Below are positions 40,751 to 50,108 of a DNA stretch of 64,000 nt, piece by piece. The translations under genes and the position numbers were made by a program. Under the pieces are notes generated by a model. That model was not told the origin of the DNA and did not search any database. It saw only the letters and a list, made by a program, of their open reading frames with translations. The first letter of the stretch is position 1. Each line of letters starts with the position of its first letter. The DNA comes from Maniola hyperantus (Eukaryota; Arthropoda; Insecta; Lepidoptera; Nymphalidae). The stretch is from NCBI RefSeq assembly GCF_902806685.2, contig NC_048553.1, forward strand, positions 13,249,440 through 13,313,439, read 5' to 3'.

Positions 40751-42304
40751 ATGGCCCCCGAACAACCCACCCATTCAAAGCCGGGGCCCAGCCAGGCCCC
40801 GGACGTCCCGCAGACAATCTACAAAGATGTAGACATGACTGCGCTGTTAGCCGACTTGGCTAAAAGCAACCCCGATTATCTGGATAAATTCAAGATCGAC
40901 GCCAAGCGGAGGCCCGAGCGCTTCGGCCCCCCGCCGGCATCCCCCCCCACGGCTATGGAGGACGACTCTACGTCTCCTCCTGTCAAGCCAATTCCGATTG
41001 TGCAGCCTCACTCTGAGGCATCCCCGGCCTCCTCCGAAATGGAGGATTTCACAACTGTGAAATCCAAGGGCCAGAAGCGCAAGCTGAAGGCTACAAAGTC
41101 ACACGCAAATCCACCTAAAAAGGTGGGCATTGCACCCCCCTCGGACTCAAAGTCCCAGCCCGCCACCTCTCAGGATACCCCCGAGGAGGAGCTGGATGAC
41201 TCCCCTATGGAGGAACCGCCGAGGGAAAAAGTCCCTCCCCTGTACATCCGGGACAAGCTGAGCTGGCAGCGCGTCCTGCCTAAGCTAGACGAACAGGGCA
41301 TATCGTTTACGAGTGCCCGCTCGACCGCGGTGGGCATTAGGGTACAATGCCCCTCATCAGGCGACCACCGCCTCCTCACTAAAATGCTTCGACAGGAAAG
41401 CATAGGATTTCACACCTACGCCCTCCCTGACGAACGCGTCCTACGCGTCGTCATCCGAGGCCTCCCCCGTGAGCTCGACACAGAGCTCATTAAAGCCGAC
41501 CTCCTTTCCCAGGAGCTACCAGTTCTGGAGGTGCACAGAATGTACCACTCCAGAACCAAAGTTCCTTACGAGATGGTGCTAGTCACACTAGAACTCTCCC
41601 CTGCGGGGAAGAGAATCAATAATATTAGCTCAGTGTGTCGGCTGTCAGGCCTAAAAATTGAGCCCCCCCATAATCGAGGCAGGATGGGGCAGTGCCACCG
41701 TTGTCAATTATACGGCCACTCCGCCAAAAATTGCTTCGCCCACCCTAGGTGCGTTAAGTGCCTAGGGGATCATGGGACTTCCGACTGCCCCAGGACGCAG
41801 AAGACTGAGGAACCCCCCAGCTGCGTGCTCTGCAGGACACAGGGACACACCGCGAATTATCGCGGTTGCCCGAAAGCCCCTAAAGAGCAGAAGCGAAGGG
41901 GTAAATTAGCCGACCGCAAACCTGCAGCAACTCCAAAGCCCGCTCAGAAATTTATCCCAGCGCCAGCTCCGGCATCCAACGCGTGGGAAAAACCTCTCCC
42001 CAGGGCTAACCCCCCGGCGCCCATTCCTCCCCAAGCACCCTCAGCCAAGCCAGCCAAAACGGCCCCGGTCATGGCCACTACGCCTAAATTAATACAATTC
42101 AATCCAGGCCAAGCACCCTATTCCTCCGCAGCGGCTAACGCAGCGGACAATCTCAAACTGATTGAGAATGTCCTCGCCTCCATCGACATAGAGGAGATGG
42201 AGATCTTCGCAAGGACCTTTAGAAAGGATCCTAAAGCAGCGATCACCCAACACTTGGGTTTACTCATTTCTATTAATAATTTAAAAGCGACCTATAATGG
42301 CTAA
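40751..42304 (+). CDS. Jockey ORF1: gag-like nucleic-acid-binding protein
   Basis: This 517-aa protein would bind element RNA and form the ribonucleoprotein particle needed for retrotransposition. Residues 1-160 are Pro/Ser/Lys-rich and likely disordered, with a basic patch (KSKGQKRKLKATK, 104-116). Residues about 165-305 match the PRE_C2HC region of insect gag-like proteins ('VLRVVIRGLPRELDTELI', 'SGLKIEPPHNRGRMGQC'). Three zinc knuckles follow: C315-X2-C-X4-H-X4-C328, C334-X2-C-X3-H-X4-C346 and C358-X2-C-X4-H-X6-C373. The tail is Pro/Ala-rich. Full length for the family, with no stop or frameshift. The start ATG sits in 'gtcgagATGG', a good context, after a UUCG hairpin. Its stop overlaps the ORF2 start. 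Confidence 0.95.
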   Translation: MAPEQPTHSKPGPSQAPDVPQTIYKDVDMTALLADLAKSNPDYLDKFKIDAKRRPERFGPPPASPPTAMEDDSTSPPVKPIPIVQPHSEASPASSEMEDFTTVKSKGQKRKLKATKSHANPPKKVGIAPPSDSKSQPATSQDTPEEELDDSPMEEPPREKVPPLYIRDKLSWQRVLPKLDEQGISFTSARSTAVGIRVQCPSSGDHRLLTKMLRQESIGFHTYALPDERVLRVVIRGLPRELDTELIKADLLSQELPVLEVHRMYHSRTKVPYEMVLVTLELSPAGKRINNISSVCRLSGLKIEPPHNRGRMGQCHRCQLYGHSAKNCFAHPRCVKCLGDHGTSDCPRTQKTEEPPSCVLCRTQGHTANYRGCPKAPKEQKRRGKLADRKPAATPKPAQKFIPAPAPASNAWEKPLPRANPPAPIPPQAPSAKPAKTAPVMATTPKLIQFNPGQAPYSSAAANAADNLKLIENVLASIDIEEMEIFARTFRKDPKAAITQHLGLLISINNLKATYNG

Positions 42305-45248
42305 TACGACCCTAGGTAGATTAAAACCCCATTCCCTATCTATCGCTTTTTACAACGCGAACGGCCTTAGTGATCAAATTGATGAGGTCCGCGAGTTTGT
42401 GTGCGCTCATCAAATTGACATTCTTCTAGTACAAGAGACATTCTTGAAACCTAGTAAGAAAAATCCTAAAATCGCAAACTTCAACATAATTAGAAATGAC
42501 AGATCCACTGCTATGGGTGGCACTGCCATATACTACAGAAGGGCTTTACACTGCACTCCCCTCGATCCTCCGAATATGACCAATACCGAAGCTTCGATAT
42601 GTCAGGTGAGTGTGACTGGCCATCCGTCTATCACACTAGCATCCGTCTATCTCTCTCCCATGAAAGATCTGCTAGAAAGTGACATCCGTGCACTCCTCTC
42701 ATTAGGAGACTCCGTCATCTTGGCCGGAGATTTTAACGCCAAGGATTCAAGTTGGAATTGCCGCTCCCCGAACTCACGAGGCCTTCAGCTTCAAAGACTG
42801 GCCCGCCGCCCTGATCTTAACTTCATAGTTATAGCCCCGGACACACCGACTCGCTATCCAAGTAACGACAGACGAACCGACAGACCGGACATACTAGACA
42901 TAGCACTTCTGAAGAACATTGCCCTTCAGGTAAGTCCTTTGGAGGTGCTGTCTGAGCTCTGCTCAGATCACCGGCCCATACTGATGAGGCTGGGACCATC
43001 GCCCAATGCGGCCCCCCCGATCAAAACAATCATAGATTTTAAAAAACTAGCAGACCAGCTCAAGTCTATTGACTCAGAGCATATATCCCAAATTCCTGAA
43101 ATTATAGGTAGCCTCGATGAAGCGCATGCAGCCTCGCTGCACCTTACCAATCATATCCGCGATGCTCTCAGCGCCTGCTCCCGTCAGATGCCGGACGGTT
43201 TCACCCGTCGACAGTTGCCGGACGACGCCAGACAGCTGATCACTATCAAGAATGCCAAACGTAGGGCCCACGACGCATGGCCGAATGCCGACAACCGGAG
43301 GGAACTCTGGAGAGCCCAGAGGGAGGTTAAGGCTCGCCTTGCCGAACTCCGCGAAGAGCAATGGGACAGGAGGTTGAGTGAGCTCACGCCATCGCATGTA
43401 GCCTACTACAGCCTGGCGAGGGCTCTCAAAGCCGACCCTGTCTCGGCGACTCCTCCGCTTTTACGTCCCAACAATCCACCCGCCTTTGATGACGCCGATA
43501 AGGCTGAATGTTTGGCTGACAGTTTAGAATCCCAATGCACCCCGAGCACCATCTCGCTAGATAATTCCCATATAAAGCTGGTTGAAGTAGAACTAGCAGA
43601 CCTTTTCTCCGCCGCACCAGACGGTGATCCTATCAGTCCAACTACCAGCGGCGAAGTTCGCCAAATAATAAAAGAGCTACACGCTAAAAAAGCCCCCGGC
43701 CCCGACACTATCAATAATAAGACTCTCAAACTACTCCCCGATGTTCTAATCAACCTCCTAGTGGTTATATTCAACACTCTTATGGCAGGATGCTCCTTCC
43801 CCGACCGGTGGAAAGAAGCTACTGTCATAGGAATCCCCAAGCCAGGTAAACCTAAGAACCTCCCCACTAGCTACCGCCCCATTAGTCTGCTCAACACTCT
43901 TGGCAAGGTGTATGAGAAAATTATCCTTATCCGGCTCAGGTCCTTTGTAGAGGAGAACAATCTCCTTAACGACGAGCAATTCGCCTTCCGAACTGGACAC
44001 TCATGTGTCCACCAAGTGCACCGCCTCACGGAGCACATCCTTCTCGGGTTCAACCGATTTAAAACTAAAGGTATCTCAACGGGAGCCTTATTCTTCGACG
44101 TAGCCAAAGCTTTTGACAAGGTATGGCACGCCGGCTTGATTTACAAGCTATTCCAACTGAACGTGCCCAAAAGACTTGTATGGTTAATACGAGACTTTCT
44201 CACGAATCGAACTTTCCGTTATCGACTGGAAGGGACTCTATCCTCTCCAAGACCCCTCCGAGCTGGAGTCCCCCAGGGCTCCCTGCTCTCACCCCTTTTG
44301 TATGCGTTATACACCAGGGACATCCCCAGATCTCCGTACGTTCACATAGCCCAGTTCGCGGACGACACCGCACTATACTGCTCCCACTTAAATTACAACA
44401 TAGTAATATCTCGACTCCAAAAGGCGGTCAATGAACTGGGTCACTGGTTCCGTCGATGGAGAATCGAGGTAAACCCGGACAAGAGCGCAGCAGTGCTCTT
44501 TAATAAGTCTAAAACTAGACTTTACTCACTTCGTCAAAAAGAAATCTCACTCTACGACCGTCCAATTCCCTGGCATTCGAAAGCCAAATACTTGGGTGTA
44601 ACATTCGATAGTAAGATGACTTTTGCAGCACACATCCGTAGAGTCCGAAATAGTGCAACGATTGTGCTCAATCGCCTCTACCCTATGATTTGTGCCAAAA
44701 GTAAAATGTCTATTCGACATAAAGTCACGCTATATAAGACGTGCATCCGGCCAATAATGTCTTATGCTTGTATCGCATTTGCTCACCGGCCGCCCTCCTT
44801 TCTCAAACCCCTCCAAATCCTACAAAACAAGTTCATGCGTATGGCCACGGGCTCTCCGTGGTTTGTGCGCAATGTGGATCTCCACAGAGACCTCCAACTC
44901 CCGACCATAGCGTACTACTTCAAACAGCTCTCAAAAAATTATTTTGAGAAAGCTATTAGGCACCCCAACCCATTAGTAGTCGGGGCCGCGACGTACACAC
45001 CCGACAGAAATGATCCTCCCGATAAAAGACGCCCTAAGCATGTCCTTAACGATCCCGACGACCAGATAATGACCGACAATGCCCCCTTTTTCGAAGGGTT
45101 ACACAAAACAAAGTTACAGCGTCTTCGCCGGCGAAGACGAGGTCCCCGATTCCTGACGTCACCCGGTCGTGGCCATGTGTCACGCCCCCGGGGACCCACT
45201 GACCAAAACATCAGATTAACAGCTCCTCCCATCCCAACGTTACCCTAA
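42297..45248 (+). CDS. Jockey ORF2: endonuclease and reverse transcriptase
   Basis: This 983-aa polyprotein nicks target DNA and primes reverse transcription from the nick. The N-terminal APE-type endonuclease (about 12-232) has 'FYNANG' (Asn20), 'QET' (Glu47), 'GDFNAKD' (Asp145, Asn147), 'LDIAL' (Asp201) and 'SDHRP' (Asp224, His225). The reverse transcriptase (about 500-770) has 'SYRPISLL' (525-532), palm motif 'FFDVAKAFDKVW' (Asp601), 'GVPQGSLLSPLLYALY' (657-672) and the catalytic 'FADD' (687-690). A thumb-like region, a basic tail (QRLRRRRRGPR) and no RNase H follow, as in most Jockey elements. All catalytic residues I can check are present. The start lies within 'ATGGCTAA', overlapping the ORF1 stop by eight bases in another frame, so translation probably depends on termination-reinitiation. 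Confidence 0.96.
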   Translation: MANTTLGRLKPHSLSIAFYNANGLSDQIDEVREFVCAHQIDILLVQETFLKPSKKNPKIANFNIIRNDRSTAMGGTAIYYRRALHCTPLDPPNMTNTEASICQVSVTGHPSITLASVYLSPMKDLLESDIRALLSLGDSVILAGDFNAKDSSWNCRSPNSRGLQLQRLARRPDLNFIVIAPDTPTRYPSNDRRTDRPDILDIALLKNIALQVSPLEVLSELCSDHRPILMRLGPSPNAAPPIKTIIDFKKLADQLKSIDSEHISQIPEIIGSLDEAHAASLHLTNHIRDALSACSRQMPDGFTRRQLPDDARQLITIKNAKRRAHDAWPNADNRRELWRAQREVKARLAELREEQWDRRLSELTPSHVAYYSLARALKADPVSATPPLLRPNNPPAFDDADKAECLADSLESQCTPSTISLDNSHIKLVEVELADLFSAAPDGDPISPTTSGEVRQIIKELHAKKAPGPDTINNKTLKLLPDVLINLLVVIFNTLMAGCSFPDRWKEATVIGIPKPGKPKNLPTSYRPISLLNTLGKVYEKIILIRLRSFVEENNLLNDEQFAFRTGHSCVHQVHRLTEHILLGFNRFKTKGISTGALFFDVAKAFDKVWHAGLIYKLFQLNVPKRLVWLIRDFLTNRTFRYRLEGTLSSPRPLRAGVPQGSLLSPLLYALYTRDIPRSPYVHIAQFADDTALYCSHLNYNIVISRLQKAVNELGHWFRRWRIEVNPDKSAAVLFNKSKTRLYSLRQKEISLYDRPIPWHSKAKYLGVTFDSKMTFAAHIRRVRNSATIVLNRLYPMICAKSKMSIRHKVTLYKTCIRPIMSYACIAFAHRPPSFLKPLQILQNKFMRMATGSPWFVRNVDLHRDLQLPTIAYYFKQLSKNYFEKAIRHPNPLVVGAATYTPDRNDPPDKRRPKHVLNDPDDQIMTDNAPFFEGLHKTKLQRLRRRRRGPRFLTSPGRGHVSRPRGPTDQNIRLTAPPIPTLP

Positions 45249-45426
45249 GCCGTGGTCCGAGCCTCGCAGGAGGCGCCCTTAGGATGGCGTTGCCCCCCGA
45301 TCACTCTGAATTGTTCTTCGAGCTCTAGGGCTCACCCCCAGGCGGAGCTTCGCGCTCGCCAACCCCCCCGGTGACGCTGTAGCGGCCAGTAGGGCCTACG
45401 CAGCATAGTCAATCCGAAACAACACA
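45249..45426 (+). other. Jockey 3' UTR
   Basis: This is 178 GC-rich bases. 'ggcggagcttcgcgctcgcc' at 45341-45360 can pair as a bulged stem-loop, a plausible recognition site for the element's own reverse transcriptase. It ends in 'aaacaaca' rather than poly(A). Confidence 0.5.
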
Positions 45427-45436
45427 CACCGAGCTC
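45427..45436. repeat. Possible target-site duplication, right
   Basis: CACCGAGCTC, the partner of 40335-40344. The flanking sequence turns AT-rich immediately after. Confidence 0.5.
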
Positions 45437-45587
45437 ATTTGATTTTGACATTCGTAGGTTCTTCATTGAGTGATATCAATATAATTACCTTCTTCAATCA
45501 ATATAAAGAACTTCTCAAAATGAAAACGATTCTAAACCTGAGTTTTGTTAATCATACAGACTGCGAAGGAAAAATATTAATGCTCTG

Positions 45588-45876
45588 TACCCGTAGTACA
45601 AGATTTTACGTCTCACCAAACCAAACCAAATTCGAAAGTCGAAATACTTCCGCGTTACAGTAAACTGGATCTTAAATGCCTTGTTTTAAAGCTCAAGTTT
45701 GTCTACACTTCTACAGCCAGCGCTCCAAGCGGAAACATTGCGAAATTAAAATCAGCGGCATTGAATATTTGACTTCAATTCAAGGCTGTTTAGGTCCATT
45801 TTACTGTAACGCGGAAGTATTTCGACTCTCGAATTTGGTTTGGTTTGGTGAGACGTAAAATCTTGTACTACGGGTA
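45588..45876. mobile_element. M5 MITE, 289 bp, copy 2
   Basis: It has the same length as copy 1 (7837-8125), in inverted orientation, with about six differences by eye. The termini are TACCCGTAG and CTACGGGTA. It lies 152 bp past the Jockey element. Confidence 0.85.
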
Positions 45877-45899
45877 CAGTTAACCCAGAATAACGCAGA

Positions 45900-46015
45900 A
45901 GCGTAGATTTAGGTTCTTAAAAATATCGTGGGAACTCTTTGGTTTTCCGGAATAAGTAAATACCATCTCCAGAATGCAAGCTATCTCTGTACCAACTAGA
46001 GGATTTTGGTTTTTT
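45900..46015 (-). mobile_element. H2 Helitron, diverged fragment
   Basis: 'cgtgggaactctttggtttt' and 'atgcaagctatctctgtacc' correspond to the H2 middle in reverse; both termini are lost. Confidence 0.5.
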
Positions 46016-46582
46016 GAAAATCGCGTGGGCTGGTGATTTTGCTAATCACAACTTTTATATTAAACCTAGCCCGAACTCAATATAATTATTAGAGCTTCGA
46101 TGTACACAACATAACACAACATAACCAGAATCCGACGGTTGGAAAGATCGTAAACACAAAGAGAGAAAACTCCGCCTTTAACTTTTTATGAAAGCACTAC
46201 TGAAAGTATTTATCGTTTGAATGTCGGCGGAAAGTGAAAAGTAGTTAACACGTAGTTAAGTATACGAGTATAGGTATATCGGGCGGTCTGATCTCTTTCT
46301 AAGTTTACCTACTTCAGGAAAATACTTTATGGGCTGGAAATGTGACGTTCGGAAGCGTCAGTAGAATGCTAATGTGCGAATATGAGTATTCCATTAGTAT
46401 ATTTTTATATATATATATTTTTTTATAGTGTTTCACCTACACTTGAAGGAAATTTTCTAAATAATTTTAAATACACATCAAATATTCCATTAGTAGATAG
46501 TAGATACCTACATCAGCAAAGTGTATTTGGAACGCACTGCGAAAACGAAAACGAAGTTTGATTCTTATTTGAAATAGCTACA

Positions 46583-46663
46583 TTCAGCCCGATCCGTCCA
46601 CTAGTTTGAGCTAAGCGTTGGTAGATCAGTCAGTCAGCTTTTCTTTTACATGTAATATTTAGA
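46583..46663 (-). mobile_element. H1 Helitron, 5' part
   Basis: 'cagcccgatccgtccactag' to 'aatatttaga' gives the minus-strand 5' half. Its start (TCTAAATAT) touches the CTAG of the next H1. Confidence 0.7.
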
Positions 46664-46845
46664 CTAGTTTATGCCCATCACTTTTTCCGTGTAGATTACA
46701 CAAATTTCAAACCCCTATTTCACCCCTTTAGGGGTTGAATTTTCAAAAAACATTTCTTAGCAGATGCATTACAGCCCGATTCGTCCAGTCTGAGCTGTGC
46801 GTTGATAGATCAGTCAGTCAGTCAGGCACCTTTTCCTTATTTAGA
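46664..46845 (-). mobile_element. H1 Helitron, abutting another H1 head to tail
   Basis: CTAG at 46664-46667, shortened core, and start TCTAAATAAGG at 46845. On the minus strand it runs straight into the H1 at 46583-46663 without spacer. Confidence 0.75.
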
Positions 46846-47317
46846 TAAGAAAACTAGTAAACCCGCCCCGTGTCGCTCTGATGGACTTATACCTTTAACA
46901 ATATATAACAATGAGCCATAGATGCTTTTAATAAAAAGATTTTATTTTATTTATTTATTTATTTATAATATTATATTTTACAACTAGACCCCTACTGTAA
47001 AATAGGTACCTACTTAATTATTATTATAAAGCATAAATGAATAATAGCAATGACGTAATCACTGTAATGTAAATTGTAATACATATCGCTCATAATAATA
47101 AACCTGAAACTCACATTACACTAATTTATTATGAGCTACCCTGTACTTAGTCTCAGATATTATGTATTTAGATTGTTATCACAGGTTAGGCCGAGTGCAG
47201 GCGAACGACTTAAAGTCTTTAAAGTCTGGCTAGCGAAAGATGAGACTGGAAAAGCGCGGCAAATTTAAAAAATAGCAGTATGGTAGCTCTGGAATCAGCT
47301 GCGCGATTGTGGGCGAA
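46846..47317. other. Unassigned AT-rich intronic sequence
   Basis: It contains (TTTA)n at 46942-46965 and no exon or repeat end that I recognise. Confidence 0.3.
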
Positions 47318-47466
47318 TGACAGCTACAATGTCACGATCGCAATCACCTCTGATTGGTTGACGCTCGCTCACTATTGGCTACAATGCATTGTTGCAACAA
47401 GAATCGCACAAATTCAGCCAATCAGAACAATTGAGATTGTAATAATGATTGATGCAGGTTTTAGAC
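47318..47466. repeat. M11 imperfect palindrome element
   Basis: 'cacgatcgcaatcacctctg' + 'attggttgac' and 'aattcagccaatcagaacaa' + 'ttgagattgtaataatg' pair imperfectly. It is longer than the 30470 copy by an insert containing 'ctattggctacaatgcattg'. Confidence 0.5.
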
Positions 47467-47732
47467 AATCGCCCAGCTGTATATCAATTAATGACAATTT
47501 AAAATCGTTCGTCTAGGCAAGACCTTAGGCAAACTTATCCAAAATATTATTATTACACTTAATTACCTTCTAGCAACAGGTACTACACGTAGACCCTTAA
47601 AGTTCATAATCCCTTCATTACTATGTAGGTACCCTTAACTGGGGTTCAATGAATATTGAATAGTCGACCTCTTAAGGTTGCCCCTTAATAAAATTGTTAA
47701 GACCAATTAGTCTCGGTAGTATAGTGAAAAAA

Positions 47733-47942
47733 GACGTTGGGGGACTCAAGGTGCTATAGAATGGCGACATCGCGCCGAAAGACGCAGCGTTGGAAGACCC
47801 CCCACTAGGTGGACGGACGACATCAGACGAGTCGCAGGGAGCCGCTGGATGGCGGCGGCGCAAGACCGTGGCGTGTGGAAGTCCCTACAAGAGGCCTATG
47901 TCCAGCAATGGACGTCTATTGGTTGATGATGATGATGATGAT
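47733..47942 (+). mobile_element. RTE-type LINE 3' end
   Basis: It corresponds to the last 65 or so codons of 23450-23851 ('atggcgacatcgcgccgaaa', 'tggacggacgacatcagacg', 'cctatgtccagcaatggacg') plus (GAT)n. Unlike that copy it retains 'TDDIRRVAGSRWM', but a frameshift occurs near 47755. Confidence 0.75.
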
Positions 47943-47996
47943 GCAGCCTAAGATAGAGCGCGCTTGTCTAGAAGATGCCTATTCACTCTTGACTTA
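47943..47996 (-). mobile_element. L-B LINE 3' fragment
   Basis: The minus strand encodes 'VNRHLLDKRAL' followed by a stop and 'ttaggctgc'. It begins exactly at the end of the RTE GAT tail. Confidence 0.55.
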
Positions 47997-48012
47997 AAGG
48001 TCCCATTGACAG

Positions 48013-48197
48013 TAGGTACTCGGCGGCGGAAAGTAATGTACATCGGCCTTTAGAATAATATTTCGGCTTTGTAGTGCGTTGTCTCTGTCATATACCTATA
48101 AGACGTTTTGTCGGTCTCAGCGACAGGGACAACGTTCTACAAATCTGCTATCTCCTTGTTATCCTAAAGGTCGATGTACATTACTTTCGGTACTGTT
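48013..48197. mobile_element. M2 MITE, complete
   Basis: Ends 'agtaggtactcggcggcgga' and 'catt/actttcggtactgtta'. The right terminus has lost the 'tgccgcg' block. Confidence 0.7.
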
Positions 48198-48360
48198 AAA
48201 AATTGGAGATAAAAACTGATGCCGGAAGGGCGTTCCATATCCAAGCGGTTCGAAATAGAAACGAGGAGGCAAATCGCTTCGTACGTGTCCGTGGAATTTG
48301 GACTACTCTCAATAAAAGACAATAGAGCATACCAATAGGTATCTACCACAGCACTTAGTG

Positions 48361-48674
48361 TCCTGTGGTAGCCTAGTGGTTAGGTCGTCCGCCTTCCAAT
48401 CGGAGGTCGGGGGTTCGATCCCGGGCACGCACCTCTAACTTTTCGGAGTTATGTGCGTTTTTAAGTAATTAAAATATCACTTGCTTTTACGGTGAAGGAA
48501 AACATCGTGAGGAAACCTGCATGCCTGAGAGTTCTCCTTAAAGTTCTCAAAGGTGTGTAAAGTCTGCCAATCCGCACTTGTCCAGCGTGGTAGACTATGG
48601 CCAAAACCCTTCTCACTCTGAGAGGAGACCCGTGCTCTGTAGTGAGCCGGCGATGGGTTGATGATGATGATGAT
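48361..48674 (+). mobile_element. S1 SINE, full length (reference copy)
   Basis: The tRNA-like head has A box 'tggtagcctagtggttag' and B box 'ggttcgatcccgggc'. The body runs 'gaaggaaaacatcgtgagga', 'gtctgccaatccgcacttgt' and 'gagacccgtgctctgtagtg', ending 'gatgggttgatgatgatgat'. The tail matches that of the RTE LINE, the likely source of the mobilising enzyme. Confidence 0.9.
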
Positions 48675-48832
48675 AGGTATCTACTACTTATATCATTGCA
48701 CTTCATCTCGGAGCGCACATATTCCGTGTATGAACTAAGAACCTGCTTATTATTCTGGCCACACGTCATGTGAGCATATCGCGTTCAGATCGCCAACTCA
48801 GAGGACCCTTCCCAAAGCTGCCATGGAAAATA

Positions 48833-49262
48833 AAACCGGCCAAGTGCCAATCAGGCTCGCGCTACGAGGGTTCCGTACAACAGTCGTATTTTTTCGACAT
48901 TTTGCATGATAATTCAAAAACTATGATGCATAAAAATAAATAAAAATCTGTTTTAGAATGCACAGGTGAAAACCTTTCATATGATACCCCACTTGATATA
49001 GTTATCTTACTTTGAAAATTGAAAATCCTAATTATTAGTTCATGACCACAATTTAGTTTTTTTTGTGTGATGTCACCACAAATTCACGGTATTTAGATTT
49101 TTTCCCGAATGTCTGCTATAAGACCTACCTACCTGCCAAATTTCATGATTCTAGGTCAACAGGAAGTACACTGTAGGTTTCTTGACAGACCGACAGACAG
49201 ACAGACAACAAAGTGATCCTATAAGGGTTCTGTTTTTCCTTTTGAGGTACGGAACCCTAAAA
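48833..49262 (-). repeat. Family A repeat, full length
   Basis: Both ends are present. The CAGA run at 49190-49207 is short. It differs little from the 54408 copy. Confidence 0.8.
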
Positions 49263-49714
49263 ACGTCTTTTATTTATCGCGAGATCACACTAGTTCAAAA
49301 ACTTAATGTTTTAAGTAAAACACAAATACTCTAGAACGACGCAGCGATACTTAGCATAAAATATGGAACTACAAAATTTCAAAAGTAAAACTTTAAGCGT
49401 GCTTATTTTCATTTCACTTCGATCGCATTTGATACGCCAAAGGGAATCGCTAGTTTCTAAAAGCTCTCGGGAAATAAAAGTTACCACAAAGTCTATAAAC
49501 ACCGTTATGCAAACAAAATGATACTTTGCTTATTCGCAAAGCACAATATGTACTAACTTAAGAGCCCAGAACCAAGGAGAAAGGAAAAGAAAATGTGAAA
49601 ATTCACTAGTGTACCGAGAAAAATGGCAAGAAAGGAATCATAGTTCATAGTCGTCACGGGATCAAAAATCAAACTACTTATATAAAAATCTTAAACCAAG
49701 GAAATGTGTACCTA
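49263..49714. other. Unassigned intronic sequence
   Basis: No exon, tRNA-like block or repeat end recognised. Confidence 0.3.
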
Positions 49715-49908
49715 ATCAGTACCCTTATTATAAATGCGAAAGTGTGTTTGTTTGTTTGTTGGTTTATTGATTTGTTGGCTTGTTGGTTTGTCCTTCAATC
49801 ACGTCGCATAGGTGACATAGGCTACTTTTTATCCGGGAAAATCAAAGAGTTCCCACGGGATTTTCAAAAAACTAATTCCACGCGGACTAAGTCGCGGGCA
49901 TCAGCTAG
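49715..49908 (+). mobile_element. H2 Helitron, full length, small deletion
   Basis: It starts TCAGTACCCTTATTATAAAT and ends 'gcgggcatcagCTAG'. The 'gcaacggagcaac...ctggagag' stretch is deleted between 49808 and 49810. Confidence 0.8.
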
Positions 49909-50108
49909 TAAAATCTATTTCAGACATTTCCTGTTGACTTAAGTAATCATAGACAATTCCTTGGAATTCTATAGAATGACGGATTATGTACATTTCCGGT
50001 ACAAGGTCTTGTTATTTTATAACTTGGCTATATTTTTCACAGCTCTTTTATTGAGAAGGCGCTGCAAAAGTCACGAAGAGATATTTTTGTAACAATGATC
50101 GTGCTGTG

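Larger units (their letters stand above)
40345..45426 (+). mobile_element. Full-length Jockey-clade non-LTR retrotransposon
   Basis: This is an approximately 5.08-kb element with a GC-rich 5' UTR, two intact overlapping ORFs, and a short 3' UTR ending near 'aatccgaaacaaca'. ORF order, the zinc-knuckle gag and the APE-RT polyprotein define a Jockey-group LINE. Its GC content and codon use differ sharply from the AT-rich intron. A 10-bp direct repeat (CACCGAGCTC) at both suggested ends would be a target-site duplication, but the exact 5' end is inferred. There is no poly(A) tail. With both ORFs open the copy looks young and could be active. It is antisense to the sidestep-like gene whose intron it occupies. 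Confidence 0.92.

Noticed and set aside
43406..43867. 153-codon minus-strand frame and several shorter ones inside the Jockey element
   Set aside because: They overlap the conserved endonuclease-RT frame on the plus strand and show no domain of their own.
45676..45858. A 60-codon frame nearly identical to one at 7792-8037
   Set aside because: The similarity is due to two copies of the M5 MITE, and the frame runs through its palindromic arms. No start context or conservation independent of the element.
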